Below, one piece after another: positions 54,786-62,882 of a stretch of 64,000 nucleotides of DNA (positions are counted from its first letter, which is position 1; each line of letters opens with the position of its first letter). This stretch comes from Cellulosimicrobium marinum (GTDB taxonomy: Bacteria > Actinomycetota > Actinomycetes > Actinomycetales > Cellulomonadaceae): the NCBI RefSeq assembly GCF_020551945.1, contig NZ_JAJBZH010000003.1, positions 1-64,000 of the forward strand. Reading direction: 5' to 3'. The translations under genes and the position numbers were made by a program. Below the pieces are notes generated by a model. That model was not told the DNA's origin. It made no database searches and was given only the letters and a program-made list of their open reading frames with translations.

Positions 54786-54800
54786 TGGAGGAAACCTCCA
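54786..54800 (+). promoter_or_regulatory. perfect palindrome upstream of bioY
   Basis: TGGAGG-AAA-CCTCCA lies 161 nt before bioY in the 350-nt gene-free stretch between hsp20 and bioY. A TGTGG...CCACA repeat lies nearby (about 54741-54759). It does not match known BirA or BioQ sites as I recall them. Apart from CIRCE and the UTR hairpin, nothing else is recognised in this stretch. Confidence 0.35.
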
Positions 54801-54960
54801 GACCGTTGTGGGATTCGTGCACCACGAGCGCACGCGCACGTCGTACCCGCCGTGGACCCGACGATCCTGCGGACGCGAGGCTGTGTGTGCACGCCGCAAA
54901 GAGCGCGGCGGCCGACGCGGCCGATCGCGTCGCACCGTCCCCACGACAGGAGCCGAACCC

Positions 54961-55605
54961 GTGACCGAGGCCACTGCGCCCCGCACCGAGCCCCGCACCG
55001 AGCCCAGCACGGCTGTCCCGCAGCACCGTCACCCTCTCGCGCTGACCACGGCGGACGCCGCGCGCGTCGCGACGGTCGCGGCGCTCGTCGCGGTGCTCGG
55101 TGCACCCGGGTCGATCGCGCTGTTCGGCAACGCCGTGCCCGTCACCCTCCAGACGCTCGGCGTGATGCTCGCCGGCACGCTGCTCGGCGCGTGGCGCGGC
55201 TCCCTCGCCGTCGCGACGTTCCTCGCCCTCGCCGCCGCGGGCCTGCCCGTCCTCGCCGGGGGGCGTGGCGGCCTCGCGGTGTTCGCCGGGCCGTCCGCGG
55301 GGTACCTCGTCGGCTTCCTCCTCGGCGCCGCGGTCGTCGGCCTCCTCGTGGACCGGCTGCGCCGCGTGACGTTCTGGCCCGTGCTCGTGGCCTGCCTGGT
55401 CGGCGGCGTCGCGGCCGTCTACGCCGTCGGTATCCCCGTGCAGGCCGCGATCACCGGGGTCCCGCTCGTTACGACGGCCCAGCTCTCGCTCGTGTTCGTG
55501 CCCGGCGACCTGCTCAAGGCGGTCCTCGCCGCGGCGGTGACGGTCGGCGTCGTGCGCGCCTACCCGGCGGTGCACCCCGCCCGGCGCCGCCACCTGGGAG
55601 AGTAG
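54961..55605 (+). CDS. bioY: biotin transporter BioY (ECF substrate-binding component)
   Basis: 214-aa integral membrane protein with about six helices. BioY signatures are AVPVTLQTLGVMLAGTLLG and GLPVLAGGRGGLAVFAGPSAGYLVGF, where the GPSAGYL loop contacts biotin; QAAITGVPLV and FVPGDLLKAVLA follow. It captures biotin or a precursor from outside. GTG 54961 follows AGGAG by 8 nt. It heads an operon that also contains an acyl-CoA synthetase, a thiolase, and the ECF ATPase and transmembrane genes, so the whole transporter is encoded here. Confidence 0.95.
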   Translation: MTEATAPRTEPRTEPSTAVPQHRHPLALTTADAARVATVAALVAVLGAPGSIALFGNAVPVTLQTLGVMLAGTLLGAWRGSLAVATFLALAAAGLPVLAGGRGGLAVFAGPSAGYLVGFLLGAAVVGLLVDRLRRVTFWPVLVACLVGGVAAVYAVGIPVQAAITGVPLVTTAQLSLVFVPGDLLKAVLAAAVTVGVVRAYPAVHPARRRHLGE

Positions 55606-55609
55606 GCCG

Positions 55610-57013
55610 GTGCCCGTCGCCCCGCAGGTCCTGCGCCATGCCGCGGACACCGCCCTGCGCGACCGCGTCGCGCTGCGCACGCCCGACCGGTCCCGCACCT
55701 ACGGCGCCCTCGCCGCGGACGTCCGTGCGGGCGCGGCCTACCTGCGGGCGACCGGCACCGCCCCGGGCGACCTCGTCGCCGTCTCGCTCCCGGACCCGGT
55801 CGACCTGCTCACCGCGGTCCTCGCGGCGGACCACGCGGGCGCGACACCGCTCGTGTGCGACGTCGCGTGGTCCCGCGCGCAGCGCTCGGAGGTGCTCCGG
55901 GTCGTCGCCCCGCGGACGTTCGTCGAGGTGCCGCTCCCCCGGGGCACCCAGCCCGCGCCCGCCACCCCGGGGGCGAGCAGCCCCGACGACCTCGCGTGGG
56001 CCGGGTTCTCGTCGGGGAGCACCGGCCGACCCCGCGCCGTCGTGCGCACGCGCGGCTCGTGGACGGCGTCGTTCGAGCACGTCACCCGCCTCGTCGCGCT
56101 CACCCCGCACGACGTCGTCCTCGTCCCGGGACCGTTGGCCTCGTCGCTCTCGTTCTTCGCCGCGGCACACACGCTCGCCGTGGGCGCGGGCGTCTTCCTG
56201 ACGCGCACCCCGGCGGCGACGACGACGGCGCTCGCGTCGTGCGACGTCGTCCACCTCGTCCCGTCCACGCTCGACACCGTCCTCGACGCGCTCGACGCGG
56301 GCGCCCCCTCGCGCCTGCGGCACGCCGTCGTCGGCGGCGCGGCGCTGGCCGCCGGCGTGCGGGAGCGGGCGGCCGGGCACGGCGTCGACGTGCTCGCCTA
56401 CTACGGCGCCGTCGAGCTGTCGTTCGTCGCGCACGACCCGGACGGCGCGGGCCTGCGCCCGTTCCCCGAGGTCGACGTCGAGGTGCGCCCGCTGCCCGGC
56501 GCCCGGCTGGGCGAGGTGTGGGTGCGCTCGCCGTGGGTGGCGCGCGGCTACCTGGCGCGCGCCACCGGTCCGCTGCGGCGCGAGGACGGCTGGTGCACGG
56601 TCGGCGACCTCGCGGACCCGGCCCCCGACGACGCCCCGCCGCACGCACCGCTCGTGCTGCGCGGGCGCGGGGACGGCGCGATCCTCACGGGCGGCGCGAC
56701 GGTCGTCCCCGAGGACGTGGAGGTGGTGCTGCGCGCCGTCCCGGGGGTGCGGGACGTCGTCGTCGTCGGCACGCCGCACCGGCGGTTCGGGTCGGTCGTC
56801 ACCGCCGTCGTCGAGTGCGACGCGCGCCCGGGCCTGCGGGCGCATCTGGAGCGGGTGGCGCGCTCCTCCCTGGCGCCCGCGCAGCGTCCGCGCCGCTGGT
56901 TCGGCACGCCCGCGCTCCCCCGGACGCCCTCCGGCAAGGCCGCGCGCGGCGCCGTGAGCGAGGCGCTGGGCGCACCCGACAGCGCCGCCGGCGGGCTGGC
57001 GGCGCTCGCGTGA
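55610..57013 (+). CDS. class I adenylate-forming enzyme (acyl-CoA synthetase, YhfT-like)
   Basis: 467 aa, somewhat short for the family. The AMP-binding P-loop is GFSSGSTGRPRAVVRTRGS, then the acid-binding core YYGAVELSF, the hinge DGWCTVGD and LRGRGDGAILTGGATVVPEDVE, and the C-terminal catalytic lysine in RTPSGK. It would activate a carboxylic acid by adenylation. Lying right after bioY, it matches YhfT of the B. subtilis BirA-regulated yhfUTS operon, so the acid is probably a biotin precursor such as pimelate (inference). GTG 55610 lies 4 nt after the bioY stop, with GGGAG upstream. Confidence 0.85.
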   Translation: MPVAPQVLRHAADTALRDRVALRTPDRSRTYGALAADVRAGAAYLRATGTAPGDLVAVSLPDPVDLLTAVLAADHAGATPLVCDVAWSRAQRSEVLRVVAPRTFVEVPLPRGTQPAPATPGASSPDDLAWAGFSSGSTGRPRAVVRTRGSWTASFEHVTRLVALTPHDVVLVPGPLASSLSFFAAAHTLAVGAGVFLTRTPAATTTALASCDVVHLVPSTLDTVLDALDAGAPSRLRHAVVGGAALAAGVRERAAGHGVDVLAYYGAVELSFVAHDPDGAGLRPFPEVDVEVRPLPGARLGEVWVRSPWVARGYLARATGPLRREDGWCTVGDLADPAPDDAPPHAPLVLRGRGDGAILTGGATVVPEDVEVVLRAVPGVRDVVVVGTPHRRFGSVVTAVVECDARPGLRAHLERVARSSLAPAQRPRRWFGTPALPRTPSGKAARGAVSEALGAPDSAAGGLAALA

Positions 57014-58200
57014 GCGGCCTCGCGACGTCGACCGCGGACCGGGTACCCGTCGTCGTCTCGGCCCGACGCACCTGGATCGGCACGGCAGGGCACGGGCACC
57101 GCTGGCGCACCGAGACCGAGCTCGCGGCCGCCGTCCTGCACGCCGCCCTCGCCGACGCACGGGCCGCCGGAGCGACGGGCGACCCGGACGACGTCGTGCT
57201 GGGGAGCTGCACCGGCCCCGGCGGGAACGTGGCACGCGTCGCCGCCCTCGCCGCCGGGCTGGGCACCGGTGTCCCGGGCCTCACGGTGGACCGCCAGTGC
57301 GCGTCGGGCCTCGCGGCCGTGCTCGTCGCGGCGCAGCAGGTGGGCACCGGCGACGCCGACCTCGTCCTGGCGGGCGGCGCCGAGAGCGCGTCGCGCGCCC
57401 CGCTGCGCGCCCACCGTGACCGGCCCGACCTCCCGTACGCGCGGGCCACGTTCACGCCCGCACCCTGGGCCGACCCCTCGATGGGGGCCGCGGCGGACGC
57501 GCTCGCACGTACCGCCGGGGTGTCGCGCGACCGCCAGGAGGCGTACGCCGTGCGCAGCCACGCGCGGGCGCTGGCCGCCCAACGTGCGGGGGCGTTCGAC
57601 GCCGAGACGGTCACCCTGAGCGGCGGCACGCGGCCGCCCCTGCGCCGCGACGAGCGCGCCCGCACCCTCGACGCCGCGCGCCTCGCGCGGCTTCCTGCGG
57701 CGTTCGGCCCGGGCGGCACGGTGACGGCCGGGACCGCGAGCCCCGTGAGCGACGGGGCCGCGGCGGTCGTGGTCGTCCCCGACGGCGTGCGCCGCGCGCT
57801 CGGCGTGCCGGGGCTGCGCCTCGTCGCGTCGGCGACGGTGGGCTGCGACCCCGCCGAGCCCGGGCGCGGCCCCGTCCCCGCGACGCTCCGGGCCCTCGCG
57901 CGCGCCGGGTGGGACGTCGAGAGCCTCGCCGCCGTGGAGGTCGTGGAGGCCTTCGCGGCCCAGGTCCTCGCCGTGACCGACGCGCTCGGCCTCGACCCCC
58001 TCGGCGGTGACGAGCGCGTCTGCGCCGACGGCGGCGCCCTCGCCCTCGGTCACCCGTGGGGCGCGACGGGCGCCGTGGCCGTCGTCCGGCTCTTCTCCCG
58101 GCTCGTGCGGTCCGGTGCGCCCGCCGGGACGCGCGGCCTCGCGACCGCCGCGGTCGGCGGGGGCACCGGCGTCGCCCTGCTCTTCGAGGTGGTCCGATGA
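57010..58200 (+). CDS. degenerate thiolase-family protein (YhfS-like)
   Basis: 396 aa with thiolase fold. The nucleophile Cys in VDRQCASGLAAV and the His in GGALALGHPWGATG are present. Two conserved catalytic positions differ: the NEAFA motif reads VEAFAAQ, and the second catalytic cysteine (CIGGG in standard thiolases) reads AAVGGG. Normal acetyl-CoA acetyltransferase chemistry is therefore doubtful; it may only condense or cleave special acyl chains. GTG 57010 overlaps the synthetase stop and its end overlaps bioM (ATGA). Equivalent to YhfS by position. Confidence 0.85.
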   Translation: MSGLATSTADRVPVVVSARRTWIGTAGHGHRWRTETELAAAVLHAALADARAAGATGDPDDVVLGSCTGPGGNVARVAALAAGLGTGVPGLTVDRQCASGLAAVLVAAQQVGTGDADLVLAGGAESASRAPLRAHRDRPDLPYARATFTPAPWADPSMGAAADALARTAGVSRDRQEAYAVRSHARALAAQRAGAFDAETVTLSGGTRPPLRRDERARTLDAARLARLPAAFGPGGTVTAGTASPVSDGAAAVVVVPDGVRRALGVPGLRLVASATVGCDPAEPGRGPVPATLRALARAGWDVESLAAVEVVEAFAAQVLAVTDALGLDPLGGDERVCADGGALALGHPWGATGAVAVVRLFSRLVRSGAPAGTRGLATAAVGGGTGVALLFEVVR

Positions 58201-59033
58201 GGTGGCGCCGCCGCCCTCCCACCCGGCCCGACGACGCCCGGCCCGACGCAGCCCGGCCCGACGCAGCCCCGCCCGACGTAGCCCCGCCCGGCGGAGCGTC
58301 CGCGCCCGGGTCCGGTCCGCGTCCCTGCGTCGTGACGCTCGAGGACGTGCACGTGCGTCTCGGCGAGCGCGACGTGCTGCGCGGCGTCGACCTCGTGCTG
58401 CGCGAGCAGCGCATCGGGATCGTGGGTGCGAACGGGTCCGGCAAGAGCACGCTCGCGCGCCTGCTCAACGGGCTCGTGCTCCCCACGCGCGGCCGCGTGC
58501 TCGTCGACGACCTGGACACGCGACGCCAGGGCGCGGCCGTGCGGCGGCGCGTCGGGTTCGTCTTCACCGACCCCGACGCGCAGATCGTCATGCCGACCGT
58601 CGCGGAGGACGTGGCCTACTCGCTGCGCCGCACCGCACCCGGCCCGACGCGCGACGAGCGCGTCCGGGCGGCGCTCGCCGCCCGCGGCCTCGACGGGCAC
58701 GCCGACCACCCGGCGCACCTGCTGTCCGGCGGGCAGAAGCAGCTCCTCGCCCTCACGTCCGTGCTCGTCACCGACCCCGACCTCGTCGTGGCCGACGAGC
58801 CGACGACGCTGCTCGACCGCCGCAACGCCCGCCGCGTCGCGGACGAGCTCGCCGCGCTCCCGCAGCAGGTGGTGCTCGTCTCGCACGACCTCGACCTCGT
58901 GGCCCGGGTCGCGCAGCGCGTGCTCGTCGTGGACGACGGACGCGTGGTCGCCGACGGTGCGCCCGACGTCGCGCTCGACGCCTACCGCCGCCTGACCGAC
59001 GCCGCCGACGCCACGGCGCGGCGGTCCCCGTGA
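58197..59033 (+). CDS. bioM: ECF transporter ATPase BioM
   Basis: 278 aa. Residues 1 to about 45 are an odd Arg-Pro-Asp-rich extension encoded by five 15-bp DNA repeats. The ABC domain then has Walker A GANGSGKST, a TDPDAQIVMPTVAEDV Q-loop typical of CbiO/EcfA, signature LSGGQKQ, Walker B LVVADEPT and switch SHD. It powers the BioY-BioN transporter from the cytosolic face. The ATG at 58197 overlaps the thiolase stop; a GTG at 58333 just before the ABC domain could be the true start. Confidence 0.92.
   Translation: MRWRRRPPTRPDDARPDAARPDAAPPDVAPPGGASAPGSGPRPCVVTLEDVHVRLGERDVLRGVDLVLREQRIGIVGANGSGKSTLARLLNGLVLPTRGRVLVDDLDTRRQGAAVRRRVGFVFTDPDAQIVMPTVAEDVAYSLRRTAPGPTRDERVRAALAARGLDGHADHPAHLLSGGQKQLLALTSVLVTDPDLVVADEPTTLLDRRNARRVADELAALPQQVVLVSHDLDLVARVAQRVLVVDDGRVVADGAPDVALDAYRRLTDAADATARRSP
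58222..58296 (+). repeat. five in-frame 15-bp repeats in bioM
   Basis: Units CCCGGCCCGACGACG, CCCGGCCCGACGCAG (twice), CCCCGCCCGACGTAG and CCCCGCCCGGCGGAG run without gaps in frame. They encode an Arg/Ala-Pro-Asp/Pro stretch before the ATPase domain. The length probably varies between strains by slippage. Confidence 0.8.
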
Positions 59034-59638
59034 GCCCGGCCGTGGGCGGGGCGTACCGCCCGGGCACGTCCGTGCTGCATCGCGCCCCCGCCGGGGCCAA
59101 GCTCGTCGGGCTCGCGGTGGCGGGCGGCGTCGTGCTCACGCTCGACGCGCCGCGCGAGGTCGGTGCCGCGGTCGTGGTCGTCGCCGCGCTCTATGCCCTC
59201 GCGGGCGCGGGCCCGCGAACCGCGTGGGCCCAGGTGCGCCCGCTGCGGCTCGTCGTGCCGGTGCTCCTCGCGGTCCAGTGGCTCACGCTGGGCCCCGTGC
59301 CCGCCGTCGTCCTCTCCACGCGGCTCGTCGCCCTCGTCGCGCTCGCGGGGCTCGTGCTCGTCACGACGCGCTCGTCCGCGGTCCTCGCGGCGATCGAGTG
59401 CGGCCTGCGCCCGCTGCGGCACGTCGGGGTCGACGTCGACCGGGCGGCTCTCGTGCTGTCCCTCGCGGTGCGCAGCGTCCCCGTCGTGGCCGCCCTGGCC
59501 CAGCGGGTGTGCGACGCGTGCCGTGCACGCGGGCGCGAGCACGACGTGCGGGCCTGGGCCGTCCCGCTCGTGGTCGGCGCGCTGCGGCAGGCCGACGCGG
59601 TCGGCGACGCGCTGCGCGCCCGCGGCCTCGACGACTGA
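59030..59638 (+). CDS. bioN: ECF transporter transmembrane component BioN
   Basis: 202-aa EcfT-type membrane protein. It begins YRPGTSVLHRAPAGAKLVGLA, standard for EcfT, has about five hydrophobic segments, and carries the two coupling-helix A-R-G signatures (CRARGRE and LRARGLD) that dock on the ATPase. GTG 59030 overlaps the bioM stop (GTGA). It completes BioYMN. It converges on an MFS gene with a 16-nt gap. Confidence 0.93.
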   Translation: MSPAVGGAYRPGTSVLHRAPAGAKLVGLAVAGGVVLTLDAPREVGAAVVVVAALYALAGAGPRTAWAQVRPLRLVVPVLLAVQWLTLGPVPAVVLSTRLVALVALAGLVLVTTRSSAVLAAIECGLRPLRHVGVDVDRAALVLSLAVRSVPVVAALAQRVCDACRARGREHDVRAWAVPLVVGALRQADAVGDALRARGLDD

Positions 59639-59654
59639 GCGGCGCCCCGTCCGC

Positions 59655-60857
59655 CTACCTCCCCGCGGGACGGCGGCCCCGGAGCGCCAGCACGCCCCCC
59701 GCGAGGATCGCGACGACGGTGACGACGAGCATCGCCCGGTAGTCGACGACGCCGACGAGCGCCGCCCCGACGAGCGTGAGGGCGAGCTGGGGCACGTTGA
59801 GCAGCATGGTCGTCGCCGCGGACACCCTCCCCTGGAACTGCGGGGGCGTGCGGAGCTGGCGCTCGGTGACGAAGCCGACGACCGCCCACGTCACCCCGAG
59901 GCCGACCGCGCCCAGCCCGACCATGATGGCGACCAGGTTCGTCCCGACCGTCGGGACCACGCCCGCCGCGAGGACGATCAGGCCGAGGGCGACGAGACGC
60001 TGCGCGCCCCACCGCGCCACGAGGCGGGCCGCGGTGAGCCCGGCGACGATCGCGGTGACGGCCTGGACGGAGGAGATCGGCCCGAGCAGCTCGGGCGGGA
60101 GCCGCAGCCCGTCCTCGATGATCGCGAAGCTCACCGCGTTGAGGAGCCCCACGGCGGCGAAGGCGACGACGAGCGCGACGGTGAGGGCGCCGAGGGGCGG
60201 GGTGCGCACGAGGTGACGGAAGCCCGCGGTGGCCTCGGCGAGCGGCGACCCGCGCTCGGCCGCGGGGGTGGGCGGCGTCTCGACGGCCGCGACCCGTCCC
60301 ACGACGACCGCGGCCAGCGCGAACGCCCCGGACGCCAGGAGGACCAGCGGGACGGGCCCCCACACGGCGTACGCGCCCGCGCCGACCACCGGCATGAGCA
60401 GCCGGAAAACCTGGTCGATCGTCGTGAGGCGGCCGTTCGCCGGTGCGAGCGCGTCGTCCGGCAGCAGGTCGCGGACGAGACCCGACTGGGCGGCGGCCGT
60501 GGCGAAGCCGACGCCGCTGTAGACCACCGTGACGGCGAGGACGAGCCAGACCTGGCCCGGCCCCCGCACCGCGAGGAGCAGCAGGAGGGCGAGCGCCCCG
60601 ACCAGGTAGGACACGACGAGCATCCGGCGGCGCGACACCCGGTCCGCGACCTGCCCGAGGAGGGGCGAGACGAGCGCGGGCAGGCCGAGCGCGGCGAAGA
60701 CGAGCGCCGCCTGCCCCGTGGATCCCGTGAGGTCCTTGACCCACACGGCGAGGATGACGGCGAGGACGGAGTCGGCGAGGTTGGTCAGCGCCCAGCCGAC
60801 GGTGAGCAGGCGGAACGGCCGCGTCCGCAGCGCGGCCCGTCCCACCACCACGCTCAC
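59655..60857 (-). CDS. MFS transporter (multidrug-type)
   Basis: 400 aa with about 12 hydrophobic helices. It begins with RTRPFRLLTVGWALTNLADSVLAVILAVWV and has the loop 2-3 motif GQVADRVSRRRM. It resembles drug-efflux members of the MFS (MdtH/TetV-like group); substrate is unknown. GTG 60857 overlaps the stop of the ArsR-type regulator gene (GTGA), so regulator and transporter form an operon controlled by the palindromic operator at 61535-61558. Confidence 0.9.
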   Translation of the reverse strand: MSVVVGRAALRTRPFRLLTVGWALTNLADSVLAVILAVWVKDLTGSTGQAALVFAALGLPALVSPLLGQVADRVSRRRMLVVSYLVGALALLLLLAVRGPGQVWLVLAVTVVYSGVGFATAAAQSGLVRDLLPDDALAPANGRLTTIDQVFRLLMPVVGAGAYAVWGPVPLVLLASGAFALAAVVVGRVAAVETPPTPAAERGSPLAEATAGFRHLVRTPPLGALTVALVVAFAAVGLLNAVSFAIIEDGLRLPPELLGPISSVQAVTAIVAGLTAARLVARWGAQRLVALGLIVLAAGVVPTVGTNLVAIMVGLGAVGLGVTWAVVGFVTERQLRTPPQFQGRVSAATTMLLNVPQLALTLVGAALVGVVDYRAMLVVTVVAILAGGVLALRGRRPAGR

Positions 60858-61513
60858 GGCGCGCCGTCGGCAGGGTCGGCGTCGACAGGTTCCGCGTGGG
60901 CAGGATCCGGGTGGGCAGGACCCGGGTGGGCAGGGTCCGCGTTGACCACGCCGAGCAGCCGCGCGGGGCGCGCACCGGGCGGGCGGAGCGCCGGGTCGTC
61001 CCACCGCCCCACGAACCGGTCGGTGAGCGCCTCGACCTCGCGGGCGAGGGCGTCGAGCTCGTCGCGCGTGGCCCAGAACGCCGCCGTCGTGAGCGTCGAG
61101 GCGAGGAGCCAGCCGGGCTCGTCGCCGGCCGCGCGCGCGAGCCACTCCCGCACGCGGGCGACCTCCTGGTCGAGCAGCACGGACGCGACCGCCCCGGCGG
61201 CGGGCAGGGAGCCGGGCACGTCGGGGTCGAACGCCGTGCGGCGTCCCTGCCCGACGGCGCGCCACGGCTTCTCGCGACCGCGCCGCTCGGCGGGTTCCAC
61301 GAACCCGTACCGCGCGAGCGTGCGCAGGTGGAAGGAGCAGCTCGCGACGGACTCGCCGGTCGCCTCGGCGCAGCGCGTCGCAGTGGCCTCGCCCTCGTCG
61401 TCGAGGAACGAGAGCAGGCGCAGGCGCAGCGGGTGCGCGAGCGCGCGCAGGCGCTCGGGGTCGGACGTGACGAGCGGCGCGCGGTCGGGCCGGCGTGGCG
61501 GCGGGGCGCTCAT
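60854..61513 (-). CDS. ArsR-type winged-helix transcriptional regulator
   Basis: 219 aa. The winged helix occupies about 15-95 (LRALAHPLRLRLLSFLDDEGEATATRCAEATGES, then CSFHLRTLARYGFVEPA). A helical dimer or effector region follows. The tail is an in-frame repeat of DPAHPGPAHP-like units. ATG 61513 lies 7 nt after TACCCT on the minus strand, so it is probably leaderless. It presumably represses itself and the MFS transporter from a 24-bp palindrome overlapping its -35. The ligand is unknown. Confidence 0.9.
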   Translation of the reverse strand: MSAPPPRRPDRAPLVTSDPERLRALAHPLRLRLLSFLDDEGEATATRCAEATGESVASCSFHLRTLARYGFVEPAERRGREKPWRAVGQGRRTAFDPDVPGSLPAAGAVASVLLDQEVARVREWLARAAGDEPGWLLASTLTTAAFWATRDELDALAREVEALTDRFVGRWDDPALRPPGARPARLLGVVNADPAHPGPAHPDPAHAEPVDADPADGAP

Positions 61514-61520
61514 GCCCGGC

Positions 61521-61558
61521 AGGGTACGACGCTAAAGAAGTCTTGCGCAAGAGTTCTT
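61521..61558 (-). promoter_or_regulatory. promoter and operator of the ArsR-MFS operon
   Basis: A 24-bp near-perfect palindrome (61535-61558, one mismatched pair, centre TTGCGCAA) overlaps a TTGCGC -35. TACCCT (61521-61526) is the -10, 18 nt away and 7 nt before the start codon. The operator begins 3 nt after the stop of the upstream PAP2 gene. Confidence 0.75.
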
Positions 61559-61560
61559 GA

Positions 61561-62331
61561 TCATGCGCGCCCGGCCCTCACGCGCCCGTCGCGGACCCGG
61601 CTGACCACCACCACGACACCGAGCACCGCCACCGCGACGCACACGCCCGCCAGCACGTCCGTGAGGAAGTGGTAGCCGAGGTACAGCCGGCTCAGCCCGA
61701 CGGCCCCGACGACCACGACGGAGACCAGCGCCCACACCGCGAGCTGCCGCCCGCTGTGGTGCCGGTGCCACACCAGGTACCCCCCGACGAGCACGAGCGT
61801 CGCCGCCCCGATCGTGTGACCCGACGGGAACGAGAACGAGCGCTCCAGCCCCGCGACGACCATCGCCTCCTCGGGCGGGCGGGGACGCGCGACGAGCGCC
61901 TTGAGCGCCATGGAGACGAGCGTCGAGAGCACCATCGCGCCCGCGAGCAGCCCGGGCTCCCACCACGTGCCCGCCCGACGCGCCCACACGACGCAGCCCA
62001 CCGCGACGAGCACCGGCAGCACGTACGGGCCGAACGCGTCGGTGACCACGGTGAGCGCCGTGGTCACCCCCGCGGTCCGGCGGTCGACCAGCCACTCCAG
62101 GAGGGGGTCGTCGACCGCGGCGAGGTCCTCGCGCTCCCGCACCCCGTCGAGCAGCGCGGCGAAGCCGAGCGCCCCGCCCACGACGAGGAGCACGCCGGGC
62201 CAGACGAGCAGGAGCACCCGCAGCCAGGACGGCGACCCGTCCCGTGCTCCACCGCCGCCCGCCCGGTCCTCGCCCGCCACGTCTCTGCCCGCCACGTCTC
62301 TGCCCGCCACGTCTCCACCCGCACGTCCCAC
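61561..62331 (-). CDS. PAP2-family membrane phosphatase
   Basis: 256 aa, about six TM helices. The three phosphatase motifs are intact: KALVARPRP, SFPSGHT and SRLYLGYHFLTD, as in undecaprenyl-diphosphate or lipid phosphate phosphatases facing outward. The N-terminus has three DVAGR/E repeats from a 15-bp DNA repeat. I chose GTG 62331 because it lies 6 nt after TACGGT on the minus strand (leaderless pattern); an in-frame GTG at 62475 would add 48 low-complexity residues. Confidence 0.88.
   Translation of the reverse strand: MGRAGGDVAGRDVAGRDVAGEDRAGGGGARDGSPSWLRVLLLVWPGVLLVVGGALGFAALLDGVREREDLAAVDDPLLEWLVDRRTAGVTTALTVVTDAFGPYVLPVLVAVGCVVWARRAGTWWEPGLLAGAMVLSTLVSMALKALVARPRPPEEAMVVAGLERSFSFPSGHTIGAATLVLVGGYLVWHRHHSGRQLAVWALVSVVVVGAVGLSRLYLGYHFLTDVLAGVCVAVAVLGVVVVVSRVRDGRVRAGRA
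62266..62310 (-). repeat. 15-bp repeats in the PAP2 gene N-terminus
   Basis: Three units of GTCxxTGCCCGCCAC type (62266-62280, 62281-62295, 62296-62310) lie in frame, with a degenerate fourth after them. They encode repeated Asp-Val-Ala-Gly-Arg/Glu. Confidence 0.75.
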
Positions 62332-62558
62332 CCCCGGACCGTACGCAGTGCCACCCCACCCCGCAGGGCGAGCGGGCGGCGTCGGGCACGGGCCGCCACC
62401 GCGCGCGCGGACCCGCGACGCCGTGGGCGTAAATGGGGTGCGGGGCGCCGAGCCCGCGTGGTTCTGTAATGACACACCGCGGTGACGTCCGTCCGGTCCG
62501 TGCCGGGCGGTGGAGGGCCCGGCCAGGCCCAGCGATCCGACGTCACGAGAGCAGCACC

Positions 62559-62708
62559 ATGCATCCCTTCATCACGTACGACGTGGCGACCCTCAGTCGC
62601 CGCGAACAGCTCCAGGAGCAGACGCTGCGGCGCGAGCAGCTGCGTCGCACCACCGCCCGCGTCAGCGCGCGCACCCGGCAGGCCCGCCTGCCGCGTCGCA
62701 CCGCATGA
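62559..62708 (+). CDS. 49-aa basic hypothetical protein
   Basis: Not recognised. The sequence starts MHPFITYDVATLSRREQLQEQ and continues as a very basic helix (LRREQLRRTTARVSARTRQARLPRRTA). ATG 62559 is preceded by a weak GAGAGCAG. It has its own context: a TGTAAT -10-like box at about 62465 upstream and a strong terminator downstream, so it is expressed as a separate short message if real. It may bind nucleic acid or be a short peptide of an sRNA. A non-coding transcript is the alternative. Confidence 0.5.
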   Translation: MHPFITYDVATLSRREQLQEQTLRREQLRRTTARVSARTRQARLPRRTA

Positions 62709-62765
62709 CGCGCACCGCCCGCGCACCCGGGACCGACCCTGGTCCTTCCGGTCGCGGCACCGCCC

Positions 62766-62815
62766 GAAGGCCCCGGCAGCCCGGACCCACCACGGTCCGC
62801 GCCGCCGGGGCCTTC
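62766..62815 (+). terminator. strong terminator before orn
   Basis: A 12-bp stem GAAGGCCCCGGC/GCCGGGGCCTTC (62766-62777 with 62804-62815) encloses a second hairpin CGGACC/GGTCCG. TTCTCG follows. It ends the 49-aa ORF transcript. Confidence 0.75.
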
Positions 62816-62882
62816 TCGTGCGCGACGTCCACGACGTGCGCACGCACCGGGCCCTCGGCACGGCGCGGCTAGGCTGTGCCGA

